A program made the position numbers and the translations under genes. 64,000 nt of DNA, from the NCBI RefSeq assembly GCF_907165205.1, contig NC_058189.1, positions 45,968,270-46,032,269 of the forward strand. The letters are read 5' to 3'. Shown one piece after another: positions 9,525 to 18,991 of this stretch. The notes below the pieces were generated by a model that had not been told where the DNA came from, did no database searches, and saw only the letters and a list, made by a program, of their open reading frames with translations. The DNA comes from Coccinella septempunctata. Lineage: Eukaryota; Arthropoda; Insecta; Coleoptera; Coccinellidae. How positions within the stretch are numbered: the first letter of the stretch is position 1; each line of letters starts with the position of its first letter.

Positions 9525-10951
9525 TATTTCAGTTTACTGAACATTCCTTGGAGTTTTTTCTCCATCTCTCTTTCAATTTTCAACATGATTTTGTTGAAAA
9601 TTTTTTCAGTAAAAGTGTCTAAATCGTCGGCGGATTCAGAGACTTTTCTGTTTTCTTTTGTTTTGTTGATCGTAGGTTTAGCTTGGGGCATTTTCGGTGT
9701 CTCCTTCTTCTGTACTGGTTTGGGTACTTCTTTTTTCTTGTCGTCTACTTTGGAGGGGGTGGGCTTCTTTTTCTCCTGGACTTTTAGAGGAATCGTGCTC
9801 TGCTGAGCCGATTTCTGGCCTGTTTTCCTCTTCCTTGTAACTAATTTGAATTCACTACATCCTTTGTAGCTTGCTGGATGGCCTTCTTCACCGCACAGAA
9901 CGCATGTGGCATTTCTCTCCTCACCTTTTCTGGTAAGTTCGCAATCTTTTGTGCAATGATTGCCCAAACATTTGACGCATCTGTATGGAAAAGAGCACTT
10001 GTTTTGGGCATGTCCGTATCTCTGACATCTGAAGCATTGGCTTGGATTATCTGCCCTTCTTTTTGATTCCACTACAATGCAGAGATTGTAGAGGCGTCTT
10101 ATTTCGAAAATCTCCTTTCTCTGAGTTTTCACCAGGTATAAGGGTATAAACTTTTTGGTTTTATTGGATGTCATTCTGGACACCTCGGCGTCATGGATTC
10201 CTTGGACCTTTAGATCATTTTTTATTAAATCTAGGTCAGCATCTATTGGGAGATGTCTTATAACTGCATATATCTTTTTCTCTTCCTCCATCTGGTACGT
10301 GAAGTACTCCTTACCAATCTGGTCAAAATATTTTGTTATGTTCCTGTAGTCGTCCACAGTCGAGGCTACGATCCTGATCCCGTCTTTTACGACGGTTGCT
10401 CTGTTGTAGCTGAATTTCTTCAAGTAGAGAGCTTTTGAGATCTCTACCCAATCGGCTGTACCCATCGTCGTGATGGGTGGAATTGTATCTTTTTTAGGTA
10501 ACTCCGTTGCTTTTTTTGCGGTCTCTTCGTCTGAAGATGAACTTTCTTTACGCGCGCGTTTTGTGGGCGGCGCGTTCTGGGTTTTAGCAACTTGAGTTGC
10601 AAAATTTCTCTTCTTCTCCGGTTCTGGAGCTACTTCCTGTTTGGAGGAATTTTTGGGGACCGCTACCGGCTTTGCAATTTCTGCAAATGTGGGGGATTTC
10701 TGTGCCGTATTCTGTTTTGCAATTTCAGCAAAACTAGGGGATTGAGGAGCTTTATTCCTGTTAACTTCCTCTCTCAAGAGGCGTATCTCCCCGACCAACT
10801 GAGACACGGTTTCAGTCAGTTTATTTATTTGAGCCTTCAACTGCCCATTCTCTTCTTTGAGCCTTACAAGCTCCTCTGCATCTCCATCGCTGAATTCTTC
10901 GGTGTCCGTAGCTTCCATGTAGGAGCTCTCATTGTCTGAGACCTCCGACAT
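9524..10951 (-). CDS. Jockey-1 ORF1: gag-like nucleic-acid-binding protein
   Basis: This ORF encodes the RNA-binding protein that packages the element RNA. From the N terminus it has an acidic Ser/Glu-rich segment, a predicted coiled coil (LVRLKEENGQLKAQINKLTE and following heptads), a basic linker, a central gag domain, and three cysteine knuckles (CFRCQRYGHAQNKC, CVKCLGNHCTKDC, CVLCGEEGHPASYKGC) at about residues 305-370. A Lys/Pro-rich tail and a short amphipathic C-terminal segment follow. I place the start at 10951 (MSEVSDNESS) because it matches the start of Jockey-2 ORF1 (MSDHSDCDSE). The frame stays open upstream to another ATG at 11017. The stop overlaps the ORF2 start. Confidence 0.92.
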   Translation of the reverse strand: MSEVSDNESSYMEATDTEEFSDGDAEELVRLKEENGQLKAQINKLTETVSQLVGEIRLLREEVNRNKAPQSPSFAEIAKQNTAQKSPTFAEIAKPVAVPKNSSKQEVAPEPEKKRNFATQVAKTQNAPPTKRARKESSSSDEETAKKATELPKKDTIPPITTMGTADWVEISKALYLKKFSYNRATVVKDGIRIVASTVDDYRNITKYFDQIGKEYFTYQMEEEKKIYAVIRHLPIDADLDLIKNDLKVQGIHDAEVSRMTSNKTKKFIPLYLVKTQRKEIFEIRRLYNLCIVVESKRRADNPSQCFRCQRYGHAQNKCSFPYRCVKCLGNHCTKDCELTRKGEERNATCVLCGEEGHPASYKGCSEFKLVTRKRKTGQKSAQQSTIPLKVQEKKKPTPSKVDDKKKEVPKPVQKKETPKMPQAKPTINKTKENRKVSESADDLDTFTEKIFNKIMLKIEREMEKKLQGMFSKLK

Positions 10952-11290
10952 GGCTTTTTGTCCGTATTGAACTATATAAGGTATTTCTGTGTAATAATGA
11001 ATATTGGAAATACTCACTAATATGTTACTTCTAAGCTATGTGGCTAAGTTATATATTTTCTATACTATGAGAAAAATAAATCGACTCACCAGTGATATCC
11101 GTGGAACCAGCGATCTTGGGGGTGATCTGGACTCGACACTGAACACACTGAATTTGAACGAATTTCCGCTCTATAACACATACACTTATAGAACTTACAA
11201 AAAACTTCGGAAGTTTCGTAGACGGAAGCATAAATTCCGCAGCTTCGCCAGTGTACACTTTCACCTCCGCTTTCACTTTTACGGCACTGT

Positions 11291-11360
11291 GACACTTCGA
11301 CTATCTCGTCCGCTTTCTCTTTTATGACACTTCGACTTTCTCGTCCGCTTTCTCTTTTAT
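11291..11360 (-). repeat. Two 35-bp tandem repeats in Jockey-1 5' UTR
   Basis: Units 11291-11325 and 11326-11360 differ at one base. Each contains ctcgtccgctttctctttta. A diverged third unit lies at about 11262-11290. Jockey-2 has only one such unit, so repeat number differs between the two subfamilies. Confidence 0.9.
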
Positions 11361-11380
11361 AGCACTAGGAGCACTGTAGC

Positions 11381-11415
11381 ACGTCTTCTCTTGTCAAGCG
11401 AATGACTCGGAATGG
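11381..11415 (-). promoter_or_regulatory. Jockey-1 internal promoter: initiator plus DPE
   Basis: The minus-strand 5' end reads CCATTCC, a match to the arthropod initiator YYANWYY with A+1 at 11413. At exactly +28 to +33 (11386-11381) the sense strand reads AGACGT, followed by G, a match to the downstream promoter element. TATA-less Inr/DPE promoters are established for Jockey-type LINEs, whose promoter must lie inside the transcript. The spacing is exact, so this promoter looks intact. Confidence 0.75.
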
Positions 11416-11426
11416 TCCTAATTTGT

Positions 11427-12005
11427 AACCTTACTTGCAGGTACTTATAAATAAGAGACATTTCTAATCCAAATTGTATAAAATAAGAAAAGATTTTCTC
11501 AATTTTTTTTTGCCCTTCTGTGAACATCATGGCACATTTGTTTGTCCATGCCAATTTATAGAATTTTCTGAAATCTGTCATTTGTAAAACCAATTTTTTC
11601 CTGAATAATTCAACTGAAATTGACGTACTTTTTTGATTACCCTCTACATGGTCTTGTTTTTTCTGAAGCTACCATATTTATTGTCATGGTATTGTAAGTT
11701 TTAGCCTAAGAGAATTTGAACTTTTGTTATGAGATCTTTGTATTTTCCAGTTGCTCCTGAAGAAGTCAACGATAGTTGACGAAATATAGAGCTTTAATAT
11801 AATTTGACTCTCATTGGAATGTTGCTCTGAAAAATAGTCGAAACACCCTTAATTTAAATCAATAATTTTACAAACGACTAGTATTCTATAACTTCAATTT
11901 ACATCAATATAATATAATATATATATTCCTAATATAATCTCTCTCTACTTTTCGAGTCAGTACGGAATTCAGGCTATTGCTCAAAGATGTGACACATTTA
12001 GTCCA
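11427..12005 (+). repeat. 3' region of the Penelope-like element beyond Jockey-1
   Basis: If Jockey-1 and one copy of its duplication are removed, this sequence directly follows the GIY-YIG stop codon. It is AT-rich non-coding sequence with a hammerhead-like hairpin at 11753-11792 and ends in a block shared with 4160-4232. The right boundary of the element is not fixed. Confidence 0.5.
11753..11792 (+). ncRNA. Hammerhead-like motif in Penelope 3' region
   Basis: In order: GCTC, CTGAAGA (fits CUGANGA), one extra A, stem GTCAAC-GATA-GTTGAC, GAAA, TATA, GAGC. The outer GCTC and GAGC pair as stem I and the six-base stem II is perfect. The extra A after CTGAAGA and the very short stem III depart from the canonical core, so activity is uncertain. 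Hammerhead motifs in Penelope terminal repeats are established in other animals. Confidence 0.5.
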
Positions 12006-12926
12006 CCCGGGAATGTCTCATTTCCGGTGCCACTGATTGAAGATTGTACGTTGTCAGGACCATAGATTAATTGAACAGAGAAAAGATAGCTTCAGAGATT
12101 AACTTAAAAATATAGATGAATTACTCTTGTATACAGTGCCATCTGTTTGGATGGTACACTAAATACGAAACATAATTCTAAAATTGATGGTTAGGTGTCG
12201 CTGCATTCGAAACAAGCGGATCGTAATCACTCGTGAACGATCGTGGTATATTACCGAGTCTCATTGTTCAATGTTCGACCTGACTAATGTACGTTTTCCC
12301 TAATTTTTCAGGCTTCGTTGAGCAAATATTGAATTTCGAGGTAGCCTTATTCTAATTCGTTTGCGCCAACCCCAATTCCAATTGAATATTGTCGGCAAAG
12401 CTGCAGAAAAGATTCGAAAAATCACGTTATGACAAGAACGTTTCCATGAAAACATAATCTAATTTCAAACTTCAATAAAATCATTGTAAAAATATTAATT
12501 TCGAGTTTTATGTGAAATAGTGGCAATGAAAAGGATTCGATTTAATATCATCGAATGAAGAGATAGAGAAATGCTCAGAGATATCTTCCATATGCTACAC
12601 TACAAGAAATTGCAGTGAGTTTGAACATACTAGAAAATACGAGTACTGAAAATCGTGGAATCGTGGTATTAGCTCTCAATTTTCATTTAAAAAAAATTCG
12701 GAATCAACAGCTAATAACAACCTAATGAGAATCATTCTCTGATTTTCAGATGTTTGTCTGGATTACTAGGAGAAAATTCGAAATGTGCACTACAGAATCC
12801 TTTCCAATTTATTTATTTTTTTCAATTTAATATATGTGCCGTAAAAACAGATGGCGCTAAAGCTTGTTTTTCGAGTGGGCTATCTTTGCTATGTTCACTT
12901 AATCTATGGATAGCTCACTGGAGTGA
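12006..12926. other. Unassigned sequence
   Basis: No gene or complete repeat recognised. The motif agatggcgct near 12850 resembles the flank of the hAT-like MITE at 34.7 kb and the site near 26.35 kb, so this may be a fragment of the same dispersed repeat. Confidence 0.3.
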
Positions 12927-13134
12927 TACAGTGACTCTATCAAACACAGTGGCGACAATTGTGGTCTCGTTTTTCATCGTTTTAGCAAGAATATGGCGGA
13001 TTTGGTCACATGACGTGACGTGAGCCAATCCGCATTCCGAATTAGAGATCATAGCATTGAAATCTGTGCTTCTAAGCCGCCATATTCTTGCTAAATTTTG
13101 AATTGTCGCCACTGTGTTTGATAGAGTCACTGTA
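12927..13134. repeat. hAT-like MITE, copy 1
   Basis: A 208-bp foldback with ~32-bp terminal inverted repeats starting TACAGTGACTCTATCAAACA. The flanking octamers are tggagtga and tggagaga, an 8-bp duplication with one change. A near-identical copy lies at 34451-34658. An 8-bp duplication fits hAT-type (or another 8-bp-duplicating) transposition. It has no coding capacity. Confidence 0.85.
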
Positions 13135-13332
13135 TGGAGAGACTACAGTGACTCCATGTCATGTATTTATTTTTATAGTATCGTCTTAGTTGATTAATCT
13201 GTTCATCAAATGGTCTCTTGACTGGAGGCCTACATCATAAATTATATTCTTTAATTTTCCATATAAGAAATAATATTCTATTGGGTTATGACCTGAATAT
13301 CTAGAAGGCCATGAAAATCATCACAGAATATG
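13135..13332. other. Unassigned spacer
   Basis: AT-rich; nothing recognised. Confidence 0.3.
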
Positions 13333-13839
13333 CGAATATAATAATAATAATGTCTTTTATTAACATTTTCAATATAACACAAGCGAAGTTCTTACACTTA
13401 ACCTGTGTCATACAAACATACAAGTATTACAGCGCTCTACAATCCACATTCAAGAATCATCATTATACATTCTTCGAAGAATACAGAATACGCAATATTC
13501 ACACCATGACAAGGAAAAAAGCATCAGGACAAATTAAACGTTATTCCAACATTAACACAATAAATCGAGAAGTTTTGCATTCAGAACACGTTTCATCGGA
13601 AACTCAGAAACAAACATTGGGAGCCAATCTAGTTCTCTGATTTTATGAGAGACAGGATCATATTTTCTCTGTGGAAACACAAAACGACAATAAAAATTTT
13701 GTACCTTCTGAATGTGGTGCTGCTCGAACTTCGTCAAATAATTTCCGTAGACAACATCTCCATAATAGAATCTGGACGGAAATAAGGATTCACTGTGAAT
13801 TTTACGAATAGAACGGTTAAAACAATGTCTATGAGAATA
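13333..13839 (-). pseudogene. Old non-LTR element, C-terminal part and (ATT)n tail
   Basis: This is the distal half of an old LINE whose RT half lies at 24939-25860. Minus-strand translation gives HIQKVQNFYCRFVFPQ and YDPVSHKIRELDWLPM, the C-terminal signature common in CR1/L2/Jockey-group ORF2 proteins. The 3' end near 13335-13350 is an ATT repeat on the minus strand. A MITE and a BEL element separate the halves. Joining 13839 directly to the base after the BEL duplication keeps the same reading frame, so both insertions hit one continuous frame. Clade assignment is tentative. Confidence 0.8.
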
Positions 13840-14097
13840 GGGGAGAGTTCCTTTGAATCGGACGGCCCATGAACCGGACGCTACAGTTTTCTACTACACT
13901 CGATGGTAATTTAGCACCCTTTACGTAAATCCCATTTTTGCCACAAGGCGCGAGCCACAGGGTCGGCCATTTTCCAAGAGATATCGATCGATGTTGCAAA
14001 AATAGGATTCACGTAAAGGATGCTAAATTACTATCGAGTGTAGTAGAAAACTGTAGCGTCCGGTTCATGGGCCGTCCGATTCAAAGGAACTCTCCCC
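13840..14097. repeat. 258-bp foldback MITE with TA duplication
   Basis: The arms are about 93 bp with only a few mismatches, starting GGGGAGAGTTCCTTTGAATC at both ends. TA flanks both sides (13838-13839 and 14098-14099). The TA target suggests a Tc1/mariner-type source. It interrupts the old LINE frame. The BEL element inserted immediately beside it: its duplication begins at the last base of this TA. Confidence 0.92.
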
Positions 14098-14515
14098 TAC
14101 ATTTGTTCGATCTTGTGATATTTTTCACTCGATCTACTTGTGAATTGAGTTGAATAAAAAACACTGAATAACCTTATATCTATATTGGTTGAATTTGGTT
14201 ACATGAGTGATGTGAATGAATAGACTTCTTATTCTAGAATGACGCTTTTTTTTTTTTTTTTTTTTTTTTTTTTTGGTGTAGCAGGGGGAAAATCTGCAAA
14301 CAGACGAACACACCCTCCTGTGAGGGGGAACAGTGTGGGGATTCTCACTCTCTGAGCTCGAGACCCACTAAAAACCCTTAACTGCTTCTTCATAGGTTCC
14401 GGGCATTTTGCCTATTAACCAGTTGACTCTTATGGTTTCTGGACTCTCACACGATCGTAGTCGTGTTGATATTTGTATGCTGCCTATAGCTTTTATAGGT
14501 TAAGCTCTTCTTTGG

Positions 14516-17230
14516 TTACATTTGAATCCTTAACTGATCTCTCGGTCTTCGGTGGTAGGTTCTTGACCTTCTAGCTTCTTCTGTTGGATCGTAGTCGACT
14601 AATCTTCGTAGTTCCTCATTTGGATGTTGTTTGGCTTTGTCGAATATCCTTTCCGCCTTTCTCTTCATAAATTCTGTAACTGGTTCCCATTCCAAGTCCT
14701 TGTAGATTTGTTTGTTCCTAACAAACCAGGGTACGTCCATCGCCATTCTAAGGAGTTTATTCTCAGTGGCCTGTATTCTCTTGATGTGGGTCTTGGCTGC
14801 GAAGCCCCATGCCGCCGATCCATATGTGAGTTGTGGTCGCGCAATAGTTTTAATCATCGTCAACTTGATGTTCTTATTCATATGACTTCTTCTGCCTATG
14901 AGTGGATAAAGTTTACTCATTGCGGCTTTTGTTTTATCAACAGCACATTTGATGTGGTTTTTCCATGTAAGTCCTCTGTCAAGCGTCACTCCTAGGTATG
15001 TTGCTTCATTTTTCCATTCAACCTCTTGTCCATCAACTTCAAGGTTTTCTTCCATCCTCAATCTTCTCTTTTGCAGTAATATTGCTTGAGTCTTTCTTCC
15101 ATTGATTTGGATTTTCCATTTGATGCACCATTTGAGTAATTCATCTATGGCTTCCTGCAGTCTCCGGTGTATGATCTCTGGGCGTCGATGTCTGAACGCT
15201 ATTCCTGTGTCATCTGCGTACAAGGTGAGCATATTCCTAGCATTCTTCGGGATATCATAAACGTATATTACGTAAAGTAGAGGTCCAAGTACCGATCCTT
15301 GAGGCACTCCCGCTTCCAATTGTCTGGTTTGAGAGGTTGCTCCATCTATCTTCACATAAAAGTTCCTATTCCTCAGATAGTTCCTTATAATCTTGCATAG
15401 TTTGGTCGAATATCCTGCTTTTTTCATCTTGTAGATAAGGCCTTCGTGCCATACTCTATCAAAAGCTCTCTCGATATCCATCAGAACTAATCCTGTGGCC
15501 TGTTTTGTCTGCATTCCTTCGGTGACGTATTCTATGAGCCGTAGTAATTGGAGTTCAGTCGAGTGTTCTCGTCGAAATCCAAATTGTTCGGGTGGGATTA
15601 TCTTCAACATTTCTGTTTCCTCATTCAGCCTTTTGGCGATAACCCTCTCGACGACTTTTCCTAGTGCTGATAGTAGGCTGATTGGTCTGTAATTTTGAGG
15701 AAATTTCCGTTCCTTTCCAGGCTTGTTGAAAACTATCATTTCTGCAGTTTTCCATCTCTTTGGATAGTATTCGGTCCTCATCACTCCGTTTGTTATATTC
15801 GTCAAGGCTGCTATTCCTTTTCTAGGCAATTTCTTCAACATATAATTCGTTATCTTATCTTCTCCCGGCGCTTTCCTGTTTTTCAATTTCATTATGATCT
15901 CTTTGATTTCTGTTGGTGAAGCCGGTTTTGGAATGGTTTCGGTTTCCGGTGGTTCCATCATCAGTTCTTCGTTTGCCTCCACTTCTTCTTCTAGATCTTC
16001 ATTGTCATCATCATTTCTGTAATTTATTCTGGCTTCTCTCTCAATTGAGTCGGCCAGTGCTTCGGCTTTCTCAAGTCTCGTATATATCATTCCGTTTGCT
16101 CCATGCAGTGGAGGTATAACTGTCCGTTCTCGTCGTAAGCGTTTTTGCATTTTCCAAGCCGAGTGATCTATTGTATTCAGTTCCCTTAATCTCTGGTGCC
16201 ATCTGCTATTACGTAGTTCTGTTAAAGCATTTTTCAATATCTGGCTATGCTTATTCAGTTTCTTCTTGTCTTCTTCTCTTTTTGTTGTTCTGTAGATTTT
16301 TCTGAGTCTTCTGTTCTTTTTTATAAGTTCCTTTATATCCCTTGGCGTATCTCCGTGTGAATGTTTCGGAATTGGTTTCCTTATTCTCTTGGTGCTTTCT
16401 TCATAGGCTTCTTTTATTTGATTTTCCAATTTTTCAACTGCTTCATCTAATTCATCCCGGGTGTTTATTTGGGGAATTTCCGTGATTTTCTCCTGAAGTA
16501 AATTCTTATATTTCTCCCAGTCTGTGCGATCCTTGGTTTGTGTCTCTTCTTCGTTTCTTGGGCCATGTCCCACTATGAATTCTATGGGATTGTGGTCTGA
16601 AGTTCCGTCTTCTATTGTATCAATGCTGATTTCTTCAGTGATGTCTTTCATAACGACAATGTCCAGTACATCAGGTAGTCCATTTACTCTTGGTATGTAG
16701 GTAGGTATATCAGGTCCTATTACAACTGCATCAAGTTTTTCAGCATAAATCTTCAGTCTTCTCCCGTTGGTATTTTCCACTCTACTATTCCATTCCTGCG
16801 ATTTGCAGTTAAGATCACCAATTATGATTTTAGGGTGTCTTCCTTCTAGTAGCATTTTTAGATCCTCTTCCAGCATGTCCTTATCCGGTGATTTATAAGT
16901 CGAAATAATCTTCACTTGCCCTCGATTAGTATTCACAATAATCGATATTGCTTCTACTTCTTGTCCATTGAATATTTGGTCGAAATGGTGATCCATATTC
17001 CTTCTAGCCAGTATAGCAACGCCACCTGTGCTGTTAGGTCTATCATTTCTGTAAATATCGTAATTGGGAAATGCTATCCGAACGTTGGGGTTAAGTCTCG
17101 TTTCTTGGAGAGCTATGACATCCGGTCTCTTCTCTTCGATCAGTTCTTCGAATTCTGATCTGCGGGCTCTCAATCCTTCGACGTTCCAAGAGACGATTAT
17201 GAGATTGTTCTTTATCGTCGTGTCAGCCAT
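14516..17230 (-). CDS. Jockey-2 ORF2: endonuclease-reverse transcriptase
   Basis: A 904-residue protein with the same layout as Jockey-1 ORF2. The AP-like endonuclease occupies roughly residues 8-225, with LIIVSWNVEGL, LQETR, GDLNCKSQEWNS and an intact SDHNPIEF motif near 212. The RT shows NYRPISLLSALGKVVER, LMDIERAFDRVWHEGL, AGVPQGSVLGPLLYVIYV and YADDTGIAF near 670. The C-terminal part carries the conserved RPQLTYGSAAWGFAAK block. All catalytic residues I can check are present, so the protein is probably functional. The start is set by the TAATG overlap with ORF1. Confidence 0.96.
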   Translation of the reverse strand: MADTTIKNNLIIVSWNVEGLRARRSEFEELIEEKRPDVIALQETRLNPNVRIAFPNYDIYRNDRPNSTGGVAILARRNMDHHFDQIFNGQEVEAISIIVNTNRGQVKIISTYKSPDKDMLEEDLKMLLEGRHPKIIIGDLNCKSQEWNSRVENTNGRRLKIYAEKLDAVVIGPDIPTYIPRVNGLPDVLDIVVMKDITEEISIDTIEDGTSDHNPIEFIVGHGPRNEEETQTKDRTDWEKYKNLLQEKITEIPQINTRDELDEAVEKLENQIKEAYEESTKRIRKPIPKHSHGDTPRDIKELIKKNRRLRKIYRTTKREEDKKKLNKHSQILKNALTELRNSRWHQRLRELNTIDHSAWKMQKRLRRERTVIPPLHGANGMIYTRLEKAEALADSIEREARINYRNDDDNEDLEEEVEANEELMMEPPETETIPKPASPTEIKEIIMKLKNRKAPGEDKITNYMLKKLPRKGIAALTNITNGVMRTEYYPKRWKTAEMIVFNKPGKERKFPQNYRPISLLSALGKVVERVIAKRLNEETEMLKIIPPEQFGFRREHSTELQLLRLIEYVTEGMQTKQATGLVLMDIERAFDRVWHEGLIYKMKKAGYSTKLCKIIRNYLRNRNFYVKIDGATSQTRQLEAGVPQGSVLGPLLYVIYVYDIPKNARNMLTLYADDTGIAFRHRRPEIIHRRLQEAIDELLKWCIKWKIQINGRKTQAILLQKRRLRMEENLEVDGQEVEWKNEATYLGVTLDRGLTWKNHIKCAVDKTKAAMSKLYPLIGRRSHMNKNIKLTMIKTIARPQLTYGSAAWGFAAKTHIKRIQATENKLLRMAMDVPWFVRNKQIYKDLEWEPVTEFMKRKAERIFDKAKQHPNEELRRLVDYDPTEEARRSRTYHRRPRDQLRIQM

Positions 17231-18627
17231 TAAATATTCTTAATAATTTGCTGCATCTTCTTCTCAATCTCTTTCTCCAGATTCTGCATCATCGTGCTGA
17301 GGAGGTTTTTCGTGAACTTATCCAGTTCCTCAGTGATTCCAGAAATTCCTTTTCTGGTTTCGGCTTTTTTGACGGTTTTTGCCTTTTCCGTCTTTTTCTC
17401 TGGTTTCTTCGTCTCTTTGACTGCTTTGGTTGCAGTTTCCTGGGGTTTCTTCACTTCCGAAGGGTTTGGGGATGGCCTCGGTATATTTTGTGTTGGCCTC
17501 GAGCTGGTCTGGTTCGATCTTGGCGATCTCTTGGTCTTTTTAGTGACCAATTTCCATTCGCTACATCCTTTGTAGCTGGCTGGATGTCCTTGCTCTCCAC
17601 AGAGAACACAAGAGGCATTTCGCTCCTCGTTCTCCCTGGTAAGCGTACACTCCTTGGAGCTGTGATTACCAGAGCATTTCACGCACCTCCATGGAAAAGT
17701 GCACTTACTTTGGGCATGTCCATATCGCTGACAGCGATAACATTGTCCAGGCCCGGTCGTCCTTCTCTTAGGTTCAACAACACAGTTCATGTTGTAGAGC
17801 CTTCTCACCTCGTAGATACCCTTATTCTGGGTTTTAACCAGCAATAAGGGCATCGGCCTCTTAGTTATATTTGAGGTCATTCTTATGACCTCAGCATCGA
17901 CGATCCCTTGATCCTTGAGGTCGTCAAGGATCGTCGGGATATCTGCATCCAGCGGTAGATATCTCACTACCGCATAGATTTTCTTTTCTTCCTCCCGTTG
18001 AAGAGTGTAAAACTCTCTATTTATTTTATGAAGGAAGTCCGTCATTCTTCTGTGGTCTTCCGCGGTTTGTGGAACGACCCTAATTCCGTCCTTCACAGTA
18101 GTCGCTCTGCTGTAATTTATTCCGTTTCGCATTAACGCGTTGGAAATTGACGTCCATTCGGACGTACCTCTCAGGGTAACTGGGGGGATTTTTTCTTTTC
18201 TCTCCACTGGAGTGGTTTTCTCTTGGGCTGGGGTTCCCAAGACTCTTTTCTTGTTTGATTCTTCATTTGACGAGGAGCTATCCTTTCTCACTCTTTTGGT
18301 GGGTGGTAAAATTTTGGTTTGAGGGGTTTTGACCACCTCCATCTTCTGTTTTTGAACCGGTAAGTTCACTTCTTGGACATTTTTCAAAATAATGTTCTTC
18401 TTGAGTGCCTTGGAGTAAGGACTTTCCTTATTTCCCTCCTGCAACTCGAGCCTCTCCCTGAGATTTTTAATCTCAGCAACTAAGCTAGATACGCATCTAT
18501 CTAACTCATTCACCCTCGCTTTCAAACTTGCGTTCTCCTCTCTCAAAATATCGTGTTCGGACACGACATTAGCGATTTCTGGCGCGTCTTCTTCCATTTC
18601 GGAATCGCAGTCCGAATGGTCAGACAT
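17230..18627 (-). CDS. Jockey-2 ORF1: gag-like nucleic-acid-binding protein
   Basis: A 465-residue protein for packaging element RNA. It opens with an acidic stretch (MSDHSDCDSEMEEDAPEI) and a coiled coil (ILREENASLKARVNELDRCV onward), followed by a basic linker and central gag domain. Three cysteine knuckles (CYRCQRYGHAQSKC, CVKCSGNHSSKEC, CVLCGEQGHPASYKGC) come next, then a Lys/Pro-rich tail and a C-terminal helix rich in Met, Glu and Lys. The start has no in-frame ATG further upstream in the element and matches the internal start I chose for Jockey-1. Confidence 0.95.
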   Translation of the reverse strand: MSDHSDCDSEMEEDAPEIANVVSEHDILREENASLKARVNELDRCVSSLVAEIKNLRERLELQEGNKESPYSKALKKNIILKNVQEVNLPVQKQKMEVVKTPQTKILPPTKRVRKDSSSSNEESNKKRVLGTPAQEKTTPVERKEKIPPVTLRGTSEWTSISNALMRNGINYSRATTVKDGIRVVPQTAEDHRRMTDFLHKINREFYTLQREEEKKIYAVVRYLPLDADIPTILDDLKDQGIVDAEVIRMTSNITKRPMPLLLVKTQNKGIYEVRRLYNMNCVVEPKRRTTGPGQCYRCQRYGHAQSKCTFPWRCVKCSGNHSSKECTLTRENEERNASCVLCGEQGHPASYKGCSEWKLVTKKTKRSPRSNQTSSRPTQNIPRPSPNPSEVKKPQETATKAVKETKKPEKKTEKAKTVKKAETRKGISGITEELDKFTKNLLSTMMQNLEKEIEKKMQQIIKNI

Positions 18628-18991
18628 TTTAGAATCTAATTAATAATTACTTCGCTACTCAAAGAAATTGGAAATAAAATTTTTCAAGACAAAAGAAAAA
18701 TGTATCTCATGCATAAAAACAAAACGGCTCATCAAAAATTCTCTACGCTATGAGAAAAATCAGAAAGAAAGATACGAAAAATAAGCTCACCTGATGTTTT
18801 CTGCAGTACCAACGAGAAAATTCTCTGGACACTTAGGATGAACACCAACTTTGAAACTTTTAACGAATTAAAATTCCGATAACAAATATAGAACCAACAA
18901 AAACTTCACAGACGGAATCAAATATTCCGTAGCTTGGTTAGTGGGCACTTTCACCTCCGCTTTCTCTTTTACGGCACTGTGACTGAAATGG
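18628..18991 (-). promoter_or_regulatory. Jockey-2 5' UTR
   Basis: The sense strand begins CCATTTC, an initiator match, but I see no canonical DPE at +28 as in Jockey-1. It then joins the segment shared with Jockey-1 (GTCACAGTGCCGTAAAAG, GAAAGCGGAGGTGAAAGTG), with a single copy of the unit that Jockey-1 repeats. Confidence 0.6.

Larger units (their letters stand above)
6518..11415 (-). mobile_element. Jockey-1: full-length Jockey-clade LINE
   Basis: A complete 4.9-kb non-LTR retrotransposon on the minus strand. Its 11-bp target duplication, tcctaatttgt, lies at 6507-6517 and 11416-11426. The T-run at 6518-6539 is the poly(A) tail. In sense order it has a 5' UTR with internal promoter motifs, ORF1 (gag-like), ORF2 (endonuclease plus RT) sharing one base with ORF1, and a ~270-bp 3' UTR. 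Both frames are open. It inserted into the 3' end of a Penelope-like element. Confidence 0.95.
14247..18991 (-). mobile_element. Jockey-2: full-length Jockey-clade LINE inside the BEL LTR
   Basis: A complete 4.75-kb element with the 11-bp duplication agaatgacgct at 14236-14246 and 18992-19002. The T-run at 14247-14274 is the poly(A) tail. Sense order: ~364-bp 5' UTR, ORF1, ORF2 sharing one base, ~240-bp 3' UTR. Both frames are open. Its host LTR is unmutated, so this is the youngest event in the stack. It is a different subfamily from Jockey-1 and the same subfamily as Jockey-3. Confidence 0.96.

Noticed and set aside
17248..17847. 199-codon plus-strand open frame
   Set aside because: It is the antisense of Jockey-2 ORF1; the repeated hydrophobic residues mirror Lys/Glu-rich codons on the real strand.
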